From: Alphaproteobacteria bacterium
GTDB lineage: Bacteria; Pseudomonadota; Alphaproteobacteria; JABAAW01
NCBI GenBank assembly: GCA_014238535.1
Contig: JABAAW010000007.1
Span: forward strand, 4,942 to 51,252
Direction of reading: 5' to 3'
Length of the DNA: 46,311 nt
Part shown: piece by piece, positions 8,757 through 17,606 of the stretch
Layout of the letters: every line of letters begins with the position of its first letter
Position numbering within the stretch: the stretch's first letter is position 1
Translations under genes and position numbers: made by a program
Notes under the pieces: generated by a model
The model's database searches: none
What the model was told of the DNA's origin: nothing
Seen by the model: only the letters and a program-made list of their open reading frames with translations

Positions 8757-10073
8757 TTATGACGTTTTTTTTCTAGTTTTGGCTACTATGGGTATGGATT
8801 GAGTGCTGTTTTTGTCAGAGACACTACGAATATGGATGTCTTGTTGCGGATATGGGAATTCTATGCCTGCGTCTTTGAACTTGCGCCAAATTGCGAATAG
8901 CAATTCGCTGCGTGGCAGGTATATGTTGAAATCGATTCTATTGAACCAGAATCGTAGCATGAAGTTTACGGAGCTGTCTCCGAACTCCAATAGGTGGCAA
9001 TGAGGTTCTGGCGATTTTGCGATACCGCTATGTTCTTGAACGGCTTCTAGCATCAGGTTTTGTGCGAGTTGCAAATCGCTTTCGTATGCGACACCGATCA
9101 TAATTGATTGGCGAATCCGTTTGTGCGAATATGTCCAGTTAGTTACGCGTTTAGTAATAAATTCTTCGTTAGGTATAAAGATTTCTTTTCCGTCGAAAGT
9201 TTCGACGAGGGTGTATCGCGCGTGAGTTTTTATGATTGATCCGAAGCTAGCGTCTTCTAGTTCGACGATATCGTTTTTTTTGAGAGTTTCTTCCATCAGT
9301 ATGATTAGTCCGCTGATGAAGTTTGCGACGATTCTCTGGATTCCGAATCCGATTCCGATTCCGATCGCGCCGCCGAATACGGCGAGAGAGGCTAGGGGAA
9401 CGCCGATGATATTCAAGAGCCACAGAGAGAAGATAATGTATAAGAAGATTTGCAGGAATTTTATTGCGAGCGCGCGTAGCGAAGGTCGAATGAATTCGAC
9501 TTTGTCGATATTACTTTCGGCGATGTGCAGTATTTTTTTTGCGCTCCAATATAAAAAGACGGCGACGAGCAGAGATTTGAAGATTTGGAAGAATGATATT
9601 TGGACGCTTCCGACTTTGAAGGTCCAGCTGTTTAAAACGAAAAGGATATTGTCCCATAATTGCTGGTTTAACAAGATTGCCAGAGGGAATATGATGAGTA
9701 GTATCAAGTAAATTGCGGTATTGCGCTTTAATACGATTAGTAGGAAGTGTGCGGTTAGCCAGACGAGCATGAAGTTTTGTGCGTAGAAGAACGCCATGCT
9801 TTTTATGTTCAGCACGTCGTGCACGATATGGTTTGCTAATGACAATGCTAAAGCAATGACCGTTGGTGGTATTAGTTTAGTGCATCGTAGTAGCAGAGTT
9901 TTATTGAATATTTTGTCTTGCTGTTTTATAAGATGTTTAGATTTTTTTTCTAAGATTTTTCCAGCGATGAAGAAGACTATTATTTCTGCGCTCAGGATTC
10001 CTACTTCGACTAGAGTTATTGAGAATTCTGGCAGTAGGATTTTGCCGAATCGTATTATGAAATCGTGTAACAT
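8757..10073 (-). CDS. MscS family mechanosensitive ion channel
   Basis: Multiple TM segments then 'GGAIGIGIGFGIQRIVANFISGLIILMEETLKKNDIVELEDASFGSIIKTHARYTLVETFDGKEIFIPNEEFITKRVTNWTYS'. Confidence 0.93.
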   Translation of the reverse strand: MLHDFIIRFGKILLPEFSITLVEVGILSAEIIVFFIAGKILEKKSKHLIKQQDKIFNKTLLLRCTKLIPPTVIALALSLANHIVHDVLNIKSMAFFYAQNFMLVWLTAHFLLIVLKRNTAIYLILLIIFPLAILLNQQLWDNILFVLNSWTFKVGSVQISFFQIFKSLLVAVFLYWSAKKILHIAESNIDKVEFIRPSLRALAIKFLQIFLYIIFSLWLLNIIGVPLASLAVFGGAIGIGIGFGIQRIVANFISGLIILMEETLKKNDIVELEDASFGSIIKTHARYTLVETFDGKEIFIPNEEFITKRVTNWTYSHKRIRQSIMIGVAYESDLQLAQNLMLEAVQEHSGIAKSPEPHCHLLEFGDSSVNFMLRFWFNRIDFNIYLPRSELLFAIWRKFKDAGIEFPYPQQDIHIRSVSDKNSTQSIPIVAKTRKKTS

Positions 10074-10150
10074 AATTAAGAGTATAGAGTTTTTTTACGC
10101 TAGGTAAAAGATGTCGTATGCTTATAGTTTAGCGAGCATGTTTATTAATT

Positions 10151-11167
10151 ATGGAGTTTAACGCCTTGCCATCGCGTCGAGTATTGATTACGGGAGGAGC
10201 GGGCTACATTGGCAGCCACGCTGTTCTTGCCTTTTGCGAACGAGGTTATGATGTTTTTGTGATTGACGATCTCTCGAACTCTACGCGCGCTTCGCTTCCT
10301 TCTTCTGTTCCTTGTTATGTTGGTGATTTGCGCGATGCGGATTTTCTTAGATCAACCTTTGCGGAAGTGCGCCCTGAAGGTGTTTTGCATTTTGCAGGAG
10401 CGGTTGTTGTTTCGGAGTCGGTGGATTTTCCGCTGAAGTATTACAGCAGGAATAGTTATGCGACCTTGTGTTTGCTGAGCGAGATGCGCCGCTGTTCGAT
10501 TGACAAGATAGTTTTTTCGTCGACCGCAGCGGTATACGGTTTGCCAGCGGATGGTGTTGCGGTTGAGGATTCGCCGCTATCTCCGATCAACCCGTATGGT
10601 CGCTCAAAGTTATTTGCGGAGCAGATTATACGCGATGCTGCATTGAGTTCTTCAGAATTTCCTCTGCGTACTGCGATTCTCCGCTATTTTAATGTTGCGG
10701 GAGCGGATGGTGCATTGCGTGCTGGTCAGCGAGGTAAGAATTCGACTCACCTAATCAAGAGTCTTTGCCGTACATTGACGGGTCAGCAGCCGCACCTAAA
10801 GATATTTGGTACTGATTATGCGACCCAGGACGGCAGTTGCATCAGGGACTACATTCATGTTAGCGATCTGGTTGACTTACACGTACGCGCCTATAATCTC
10901 CTAGAGGAGGGTTGTGAGCAGCTATTGTTTAACTGCGGTTATGGTTGCGGAACGTCTGTGCGTTCGATCATTGATTGCGCGGAAAGGGTATTGGGTGAGC
11001 GTGTCCCCTGCGAGGAAGCCCCGCCGCGCGAAGGTGATCCAGCGATATTGATTGCGGACAACAGCAGACTTCGCAGGTTATTTTCGGACTGGGAGCCTAT
11101 TGATGAGCCTGTAGAGCAGATACTCCGCTCGGCGCTAGCCTGGGAAAAGCACTACCTCAGTTTTTAG
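10151..11167 (+). CDS. galE: UDP-glucose 4-epimerase
   Basis: 'RVLITGGAGYIGSHAVLAF', 'VFVIDDLSNS', 'VFSSTAAVYG', 'NPYGRSKLFAEQII', 'LRYFNVAGAD', 'CIRDYIHVSDLVDLH'. Confidence 0.95.
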   Translation: MEFNALPSRRVLITGGAGYIGSHAVLAFCERGYDVFVIDDLSNSTRASLPSSVPCYVGDLRDADFLRSTFAEVRPEGVLHFAGAVVVSESVDFPLKYYSRNSYATLCLLSEMRRCSIDKIVFSSTAAVYGLPADGVAVEDSPLSPINPYGRSKLFAEQIIRDAALSSSEFPLRTAILRYFNVAGADGALRAGQRGKNSTHLIKSLCRTLTGQQPHLKIFGTDYATQDGSCIRDYIHVSDLVDLHVRAYNLLEEGCEQLLFNCGYGCGTSVRSIIDCAERVLGERVPCEEAPPREGDPAILIADNSRLRRLFSDWEPIDEPVEQILRSALAWEKHYLSF

Positions 11168-11231
11168 AGTTGAGCGTAGCAATATTAAAATTAGTATGCT
11201 TTTCTGCGATTGTTAATACTCGCTCTAGAGT

Positions 11232-11819
11232 TTATGTTTCGAAGTATTCCTTTAAATAGCTAATGGTGTCTTTGATCTCGTAGTTTATGCCGTGTAGCAT
11301 TAGCAGGCTTCTGTCGTACCATCCTGGCGTTTGTTGTTGTTGGTTGATTACGACTCGGCTACTTTCTGCGCCTAGCACTTCGATTCGGTATTCGGTTGTT
11401 ATTTTCATATTTCGTTCATATGAGTTTGCTTCGATGATGATTGTTGACTGTGGTTGAGTTGAGGTTCGCTTGAATATTTTGCGGCTTCCGAAGTTTGTAT
11501 CGGCTTCCCACTGCGATGGTCCATATTGGTCGCGAGTTATTACTTGTAGGTTGCTCCATCCGTTTTGCATTTGAGCGCGGGTTTCTACATCTAGCATGGC
11601 TTGCCAAACGTCGTTTTGTGAATATGCCAGCACTACTTTTGCTTCGCTGCGGTGTTTTACAGGAGCGAGAAGCCCGACCATTGCGAAACTTCCGGTTGCG
11701 ATGGCAACCAAAAAAGCGATCACGAGCGTCCAGCTTAGTATCAGGTGTTGGTGCTTATTTCCAGCTGTCATTACAAGCATTTGTGCCTCCGTTGTTGGCG
11801 GGTTACCATCCACGATCAA
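11232..11819 (-). CDS. Membrane-anchored SRPBCC-like (START/Bet v1 fold) protein
   Basis: N-terminal TM then 'VVLAYSQNDVWQAMLDVETRAQMQNGWSNLQVI...TTEYRIEVLGAESSRVVINQQQQTPGW'; fold inferred from pattern only. Confidence 0.55.
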   Translation of the reverse strand: MIVDGNPPTTEAQMLVMTAGNKHQHLILSWTLVIAFLVAIATGSFAMVGLLAPVKHRSEAKVVLAYSQNDVWQAMLDVETRAQMQNGWSNLQVITRDQYGPSQWEADTNFGSRKIFKRTSTQPQSTIIIEANSYERNMKITTEYRIEVLGAESSRVVINQQQQTPGWYDRSLLMLHGINYEIKDTISYLKEYFET

Positions 11820-11905
11820 TATTTACATGGTAGCACTTATTACTAAATTGTTATATTCACATTAAAGTGATACGCTATTGCTTGCGCTGTAATTTTTTTC
11901 TGTGT

Positions 11906-13192
11906 TTAGAATAGGCTTTGTTGCACTAGTATATGTTTTTTTGTGCTGTGCTGCTTGTCTTGTAGACTTTTGATGGCGACTCCGATTAGGCGGTATCCGA
12001 GCTGCGATTTGCGAATAGAGTTATCTGCTCCGCGTCTTTCGTTTTCACTTTGTGAGATTTCGTTATCGAGGTTATATGCTGCGATATTGAATATTTGTCT
12101 AGAATCTGAAATTGGATATGAGATGCTGCGTGTGCGTGAGACGATGGATAGGTCTTTTCGCCGTAGTTTGAGTACGATGGTACGTCCTGCTTCGTTGCGT
12201 TTTTGTAATTGTTGGGCTAGTTTATGGCATAGTCCTTTTAGTTCGTTTTGCATAGTGTTTCTGTTGTAGATGCATGGAGAGAAGGTGCGTTCGATGGAGT
12301 TACTTTTGCGCTTATACTTTTCGAATATACTAGATTTATCTTTTCCGAAGGACATATTATGTAGTTGTTCTGCGAATCGTCCCCATCGCTGTGTTAGTGC
12401 CCATAGGGGTTGTGCTTGGAGTTGTGAAATTCGTGTTATTCCTTGCTGTCGTAGGCGTTGAGCGGTTACTCTTCCGACTCCTGGCAGTATTTGTGGCGAT
12501 TGTTGTGCTAGGAAGTTTTTTGCTTTTGCGGTGCTTAGAACGGCGAAACCTTGTGGTTTGCAGCATCGTACGGCTATTTTGGACAGTAGTTTATTTTCGC
12601 CGATTCCGACTGATATTGATATTTCGCGCTCCTGCTTGAATTTATTTTGTATTGCGGAGACTTCCTGCCATACTTTTTTGCGAGCTGTTAGAGGCATTTT
12701 TTGTTGTTCTGTTAGGCGTGGTGAGTTGCGAATGCTCCCGTTACTTTGTGTGCCGAAGTCTAACCAGCACTCGTCGATCGAAGCGAATTCGATTCGTAAT
12801 TTTGGATGGTGATTTTTCAATGCGTATACGACTTGGCGCAGTATCAGGTTTTCGCTACGATATTTCGAGAAAGTTGGTTGAACTATGCGTAGTATTGGGC
12901 ATAGAGCGCGTGCTTCGAACATAGGCATTCCTGCACGCACTCCGTACATGCGTGCGATGTAGCAAGCGGATAGAACGACCATTTTTCCGACGGCGATAGG
13001 CTCTGCTATCCACTGTCGATGGTCGCGTTTTTCTATTTGTGCGTAGAATGAGTCGCAATCTATGTGTGCTACCTTTAGCTGTTCTAGATTTTCGTTAGTA
13101 CGAAATATACGGCCGGATCCGCAAAGTGTGCAGAAGGCGAGATGTTTTTTGTCGTCTAGACTACTTTGGCAAGATAGGCATAAGTTATGCAT
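11906..13192 (-). CDS. dinB: Y-family DNA polymerase (DNA polymerase IV-like) with N-terminal zinc-ribbon-like motif
   Basis: 'VAHIDCDSFYAQIEKRD', 'VLSACYIARMYGVRAGMPMFEARALCP', 'IEFASIDECWLDF', 'SISVGIGENKLLSKIA', 'ILPGVGRVTAQRLRQQGI'; N-terminal CLSCQ...CTLCG. Confidence 0.92.
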   Translation of the reverse strand: MHNLCLSCQSSLDDKKHLAFCTLCGSGRIFRTNENLEQLKVAHIDCDSFYAQIEKRDHRQWIAEPIAVGKMVVLSACYIARMYGVRAGMPMFEARALCPILRIVQPTFSKYRSENLILRQVVYALKNHHPKLRIEFASIDECWLDFGTQSNGSIRNSPRLTEQQKMPLTARKKVWQEVSAIQNKFKQEREISISVGIGENKLLSKIAVRCCKPQGFAVLSTAKAKNFLAQQSPQILPGVGRVTAQRLRQQGITRISQLQAQPLWALTQRWGRFAEQLHNMSFGKDKSSIFEKYKRKSNSIERTFSPCIYNRNTMQNELKGLCHKLAQQLQKRNEAGRTIVLKLRRKDLSIVSRTRSISYPISDSRQIFNIAAYNLDNEISQSENERRGADNSIRKSQLGYRLIGVAIKSLQDKQHSTKKHILVQQSLF

Positions 13193-13352
13193 GTTATTAG
13201 GAGCGTTTGTTTTAAATTTTGTTCTCTTTATGTTCTTTATACATTTGCGTCCTGACTCTCGTCAAGTAAAAAACGACCTTGACGGTATACTTTTCAGGCA
13301 ATAGGTATACTTAGGCGATGGAGCGCCTTATTATGAGGTATGATGCGGTTAT

Positions 13353-13427
13353 GGTGGCTGTAGCTCAGTTGGTTAGAGCGCCTGATTGTGGTTCAGGAGG
13401 CCGTGGGTTCAAGTCCCATCAGCCACC
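13353..13427 (+). tRNA. tRNA-His(GTG)
   Basis: G-1 plus GTGGCTGTAGCTCAGTTGGTTAGAGCGCCTGATTGTGGTTCAGGAGGCCGTGGGTTCAAGTCCCATCAGCCAC; anticodon GTG. Confidence 0.95.
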
Positions 13428-13500
13428 CACCTGTGCGCGATTTTTTGCGAGCGGGAAATGACATTTTAGAGAGAATTGTATTTTTGTTTGTATACTTTAG

Positions 13501-14883
13501 ATGGAATTGAAAGCGGAGCTTGCGGTAGTTTTTGCGGCGGGTAGGGGAGTTCGACTGCGCTCGAGCGTGCCGAAGGTAATGCAGCCTCTTGCGGGGCTTA
13601 GCTTGCTTGGGCATGTTGTTGGCTTATCGTTTAAGGTTGCGCGGCGTGTGCTAGTTGTTGTTTCGAGCGAGCTTGAGTCGATTTGTCGAGATAGTTTTCC
13701 TGAGGTTATTATTGTTGTGCAAGAGCATGCGGATGGTACTGGAGGGGCTGCGCGTTGTGCGCTTTCGTATGCGGACCAGCATGGAGTTTCTGCGTCTACG
13801 GTAGTTTTTATTAATGCTGACACTCCGTTGGTAGAGCAGCATAGTTTAGAACGTCTTTTGGGAGCGCTTAGAGGTGAGCGAGCGGGTCTTATGGCGGCGC
13901 TAGTTGTTTTGGGTTTTCATAGCACTAATCCGCACGGTTACGGTAGGTTGCTTGGTGCTGAGGTTGCTAGCGATATGTCTTTGCCTTTAGCAGCGAGCAA
14001 GATAACGGAGGTCCGCGAAGATGAGGATTGTACTAGTGAAGAGCTGGCACATCCTTTATGTAACGCTGGTGTTTATGCGACGAAGCTTGACCGAGCGACC
14101 TTGCTTTCGCGGCTAGAGTCTTTGCCTCTGGTTGAGCGTTCTGGGGGTAGAGCGGCGGAGCGGCGTATGACGGACCTTGTGCGTATATGCGTTGAGAATG
14201 GTGAGAGGGTGCTAGCTTGCTGGACGCATGAGGAGGAGGCTGTTGGCGTTAACACTGTTGAGCAATTGGCGTATGCGGAGGAGATATGGCAACGGCGAGC
14301 GCGAGCGGAGAAGATGAGTTCTGGCGTATTTTTTCGTTCTTCGGCGAGCGTTTTTCTTTCGCACGACACTGTTATTGGTCGCGGGACAATAGTTGAGCCT
14401 TATGTTGTTTTTGGCAATGGAGTTGAGGTTGGCATGGAGGCATTGATTCGCAGTTTTTCCTACATTGAAGGGGCGCGTATTGCGCCGCGAGCGGAGATTG
14501 GTCCTTTTGCTCGCTTGCGCGCGTCTAGTGATATTGGCGTTGGAGCGAAGGTGGGTAGTTTTGTTGAGACGAAGAATGCTAAGTTTTCGGCGAATGCGAA
14601 GGCGCCACACCTTTCGTATGTTGGCGATTGCGATATAGGGGAGTCTGCGAATATTGGTGCTGGTGTAATCACTTGTAACTATGATGGCATTGCGAAACAT
14701 ACGACACAGATTGGAGCTGGTGCGTTTATAGGCTCTAATAGTAGTTTGATAGCACCGGTTTCGATTGGGTCTGGCGCTAAGGTAGGAGCGTCGAGTGCGG
14801 TTGATAGGGATGTTCCTGCAGATAGTCTTGCTTTGGAACGCAGTGCTCTGTTAGTTAAGCCGCTTGGCAAGGGCAAAGTTTAG
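13501..14883 (+). CDS. glmU: Bifunctional GlcNAc-1-P uridyltransferase / glucosamine-1-P acetyltransferase
   Basis: 'VVFAAGRGVRLRSSVPKVMQPLAG', 'NADTPL', C-terminal left-handed beta-helix 'GSFVETKNAKFSANAKAPHLSYVGDCDIGESANIGAGVITCNYDG'. Confidence 0.96.
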   Translation: MELKAELAVVFAAGRGVRLRSSVPKVMQPLAGLSLLGHVVGLSFKVARRVLVVVSSELESICRDSFPEVIIVVQEHADGTGGAARCALSYADQHGVSASTVVFINADTPLVEQHSLERLLGALRGERAGLMAALVVLGFHSTNPHGYGRLLGAEVASDMSLPLAASKITEVREDEDCTSEELAHPLCNAGVYATKLDRATLLSRLESLPLVERSGGRAAERRMTDLVRICVENGERVLACWTHEEEAVGVNTVEQLAYAEEIWQRRARAEKMSSGVFFRSSASVFLSHDTVIGRGTIVEPYVVFGNGVEVGMEALIRSFSYIEGARIAPRAEIGPFARLRASSDIGVGAKVGSFVETKNAKFSANAKAPHLSYVGDCDIGESANIGAGVITCNYDGIAKHTTQIGAGAFIGSNSSLIAPVSIGSGAKVGASSAVDRDVPADSLALERSALLVKPLGKGKV

Positions 14884-14910
14884 GTTTCTGGTTTTAGAAG
14901 GTATTTTGAG

Positions 14911-16839
14911 ATGTGCGGCATAATAGGTATGATGGGCAATGGTTCGGTAGCGGGCTCGTTACTCGATGCGTTGCGGCGTTTAGAGTATAGGGGCTACGAT
15001 TCTGCGGGTATGGCTACGGTATCAGAAGGTAGCATTTCGCGTAGGCGCTCTGAGGGTAAGATAGTTAATCTGGCGAATGTCTTATCGCAGGAGCCGCTTG
15101 CGGGCAACATTGGCATTGGGCATACGCGCTGGGCGACGCATGGCGTGCCGAGCGAAAAGAACGCGCATCCGCACAGCAATGATCGTTTGGCGATTGTCCA
15201 TAACGGCATCATAGAGAATTTTGCGGTTTTGAAACGCGAGTTACAAGATCAAGGTTTTTGCTTTGAGAGCGATACGGATTCTGAGGTTATTCTGCACTTA
15301 CTTACGGCGTCTCTTACCCGCCATGGCGAAGACATTCCGCGAGTATGCGCGGATGTATTACCACGTTTGCGTGGCATGTTTGCGCTAGTGGTTATGTTTG
15401 CGGATAGGGAAGACCTTTTGCTTGGAGCGCGCCATGGCTCGCCGCTTGCGTTGGGATTTGATAGTGATGGTGGTGGTTATTTTGGCTCGGATGCGCTTTC
15501 TTTGAGCGGTTTAGCTGATCGCATAGCGTATTTGCAAGATGGCGATTGGGCGTTGCTGTCCCGCGATGAATCGAGTAGCCGCCTCTATGGTGGTGATAAT
15601 GATTTGAAGGAGTTGCGAACGGAGCCTCTCACGATTTCGAGTGGTGCTTTTGGTAAGGGTAACTATCGTCACTTTATGGAGAAGGAGATACTAGAACAGC
15701 CGAGCGTCTGGGGCGATGTATTAGCTGCTCGACTTGACCCGCAGGTGCGTCGCCCGCGCTTGCCGCGCTTGCCGCTTGCGTTTAGGGATATCCGCACATT
15801 GCATATTACGGCTTGTGGAACGGCGTATTACGCGGGTTTAGTTGCGAAGTATTGGCTAGAGGCATTGGCGAAGATAAGCGTTGATGTTGATTTTGCGTCT
15901 GAGTTGCGCTACCGCTCGCCGGTTCTTCGGCGAGATGATTCACTAGCGATGTGCATTAGCCAATCTGGAGAGACTATGGACAGTTTGGAGGCATTGAGGT
16001 TGTATAAGCGTTCTGGTTTGGGGACGGTTGCGGTTGTTAATGTTGAGCATTCGTCGATTGCGCGCGAGAGCGATGTTGTGCTGGCGACGCACGCTGGAGT
16101 TGAGATAGGAGTAGCCTCGACGAAGGCTTTCACGACACAATTATTGACGCTTGCCTGCTTTGCGATAACGGCTGCGAGCGAGCGCGGGTATATGAGTGAT
16201 TCGGATGCGGACACAGCGGTTTCGGCTTTGTCTTGCTTGCCTGGTTTAGCGTCGCAATGCCTTACGAATTTGCTTGGAGGCGATGAGAATTTTTTGCATG
16301 CGACACAGGTTCTCTCGCATGCGAAGGATGTTCTTTATTTGGGTCGTGGAGTTAGTTATCCGATTGCATTAGAGGGAGCTTTGAAGATCAAGGAGATTTC
16401 GTATATTCACGCTGAGGGTTATGCTGCGGGCGAGATGAAGCATGGTCCGATAGCCCTTGTAGATGACACGGTACCGATCGTTGCGCTAGCGCCGTATGAT
16501 CGGTGGTTTTCGAAGACCTTATCGAACTTGCACGAGGTTTCGAGCAGGGGAGGCGATGTTATTTTATTTTCTAGCAAGCGAGGCATTGCGCATGCGAAGG
16601 AGAGCGGCATAGATTTACGAGCGTCTATCGAGCTAGTGGACTGCGCTTCGGTTTTATGCTTGGAAGATACTTACCTTGCGGGAGAGATTGGAGTTGATAA
16701 GGATTTAGGTATTTTAGATGTTATGCACCCGTTTATCTATAGCTTGGCGGTTCAGGTTTTGGCGCATGATGTTGCGATTTTGAAGGGTACGGATGTTGAC
16801 CAGCCTAGAAATTTGGCGAAATCGGTAACGGTTGAGTAA
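14911..16839 (+). CDS. glmS: Glutamine--fructose-6-phosphate aminotransferase (isomerizing)
   Basis: 'MCGIIGMMG', 'LRRLEYRGYDSAGMAT', 'GHTRWATHG', 'HFMEKEILEQP', 'CISQSGETMDSLEALR', terminal 'DVDQPRNLAKSVTVE'. Confidence 0.98.
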   Translation: MCGIIGMMGNGSVAGSLLDALRRLEYRGYDSAGMATVSEGSISRRRSEGKIVNLANVLSQEPLAGNIGIGHTRWATHGVPSEKNAHPHSNDRLAIVHNGIIENFAVLKRELQDQGFCFESDTDSEVILHLLTASLTRHGEDIPRVCADVLPRLRGMFALVVMFADREDLLLGARHGSPLALGFDSDGGGYFGSDALSLSGLADRIAYLQDGDWALLSRDESSSRLYGGDNDLKELRTEPLTISSGAFGKGNYRHFMEKEILEQPSVWGDVLAARLDPQVRRPRLPRLPLAFRDIRTLHITACGTAYYAGLVAKYWLEALAKISVDVDFASELRYRSPVLRRDDSLAMCISQSGETMDSLEALRLYKRSGLGTVAVVNVEHSSIARESDVVLATHAGVEIGVASTKAFTTQLLTLACFAITAASERGYMSDSDADTAVSALSCLPGLASQCLTNLLGGDENFLHATQVLSHAKDVLYLGRGVSYPIALEGALKIKEISYIHAEGYAAGEMKHGPIALVDDTVPIVALAPYDRWFSKTLSNLHEVSSRGGDVILFSSKRGIAHAKESGIDLRASIELVDCASVLCLEDTYLAGEIGVDKDLGILDVMHPFIYSLAVQVLAHDVAILKGTDVDQPRNLAKSVTVE

Positions 16840-16921
16840 GTGAGAGGTTTTCTTTGGCTTTGCTCTCTCGACCCACTTGATTGAATTGGTATATGTTTAA
16901 AGAATTGTGAGATTTTAGGTA

Positions 16922-17287
16922 ATGGTATTGATTTGGATACACGTACTAGTTGCGGTATCGGCAATAGTACTTGGTTTAATAAATCTTATATCGGAGAAGG
17001 GAACTCGGCGGCATCGTATATTCGGTTGGTGCTGGGTAATATTGATGGCATTTGTGACTGTTCCTTCGTTTTGGCTAAGGGAAAATAACACGAGTAGTTT
17101 TAGTTGGCTTCACTTGCTATCTGTATGGACGATAATTTGTATGGCTGTTGCTTTGGTTAGCATTAGGAGAGGTCACATCCGTAGGCATGCAAATTTTATG
17201 ATAGGAACGATGCTAGGGATAATTATAGCGGGTGTGCTTGCTATGGCACCCGGAAGATTTTTAAGTATTGTTTTAGGTTATGGATAA
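16922..17287 (+). CDS. Small integral membrane protein, DUF2306-like
   Basis: Four hydrophobic segments; 'HVLVAVSAIVLGLINLISEKGTRRHRIFGWCWVILM', 'RRGHIRRHANFMIGTMLGIIIAGVLAMAPGR'. Confidence 0.7.
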   Translation: MVLIWIHVLVAVSAIVLGLINLISEKGTRRHRIFGWCWVILMAFVTVPSFWLRENNTSSFSWLHLLSVWTIICMAVALVSIRRGHIRRHANFMIGTMLGIIIAGVLAMAPGRFLSIVLGYG

Positions 17288-17298
17288 AGTTGTGCTTA

Positions 17299-17353
17299 GG
17301 TATATCGAGCAGTACCCCTATTACTCTTGTGGGTTGGGAGAGCGAGATATACC
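17299..17353 (+). ncRNA. Possible structured RNA element (outer stem GGTATATC/GATATACC)
   Basis: 8-bp perfect closing stem 17299-17306 / 17346-17353 in an ORF-free 320-bp gap; strand uncertain. Confidence 0.25.
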
Positions 17354-17498
17354 CCGTATGATAGCCTCAATCCTTTGTCGCACCGCTAATGACCTGCATT
17401 TAGCGATATGCAAATAAGGACAGTGGATGCATGCAGAGGGTATTCCACTCGGTTTTTACGCACGGCACGGATGTGATGGATGTTACCCTTTATCGAAG

Positions 17499-17573
17499 GT
17501 TTTAGGAGTTTCTTGTCTTAGTAGTTATGTCCTAGACGCTGTGTTTTAGGAATTTCTTGTCCTAGTAGTTGTG
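17499..17573. repeat. Pair of imperfect 31-bp direct repeats
   Basis: GTTTTAGGAGTTTCTTGTCTTAGTAGTTATG (17499-17529) and GTTTTAGGAATTTCTTGTCCTAGTAGTTGTG (17543-17573), 28/31 identical. Confidence 0.85.
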
Positions 17574-17588
17574 AACTACCACCTTTTT
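17565..17588 (+). terminator. Possible Rho-independent terminator
   Basis: GTAGTT-gtg-AACTAC followed by cacc and TTTTTT. Confidence 0.45.
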
Positions 17589-17606
17589 TAATACTATTAT
17601 TAATTT

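Noticed and set aside
9232-10107. Plus-strand ORFs of 159 and 103 aa
   Set aside because: Antisense to the MscS channel gene, whose motifs are clear on the minus strand.
11943-12924. Several plus-strand ORFs (108, 63, 82, 93, 90 aa) between 11.9 and 12.9 kb
   Set aside because: All antisense to the well-supported dinB; they arise from the G/T-rich strand composition and lack conserved motifs.
11906-13192. Zn-ribbon-like CxxC...CxxC N-terminus of dinB considered as a novel fusion
   Set aside because: From general knowledge, alphaproteobacterial DNA polymerase IV proteins commonly carry such an N-terminal Cys motif, so it is probably ordinary.
17499-17573. Two 31-bp direct repeats considered as a CRISPR remnant
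   Set aside because: Only two copies with a 13-bp spacer, imperfect repeats, and no cas genes in the window. Retained only as a structured-region observation.
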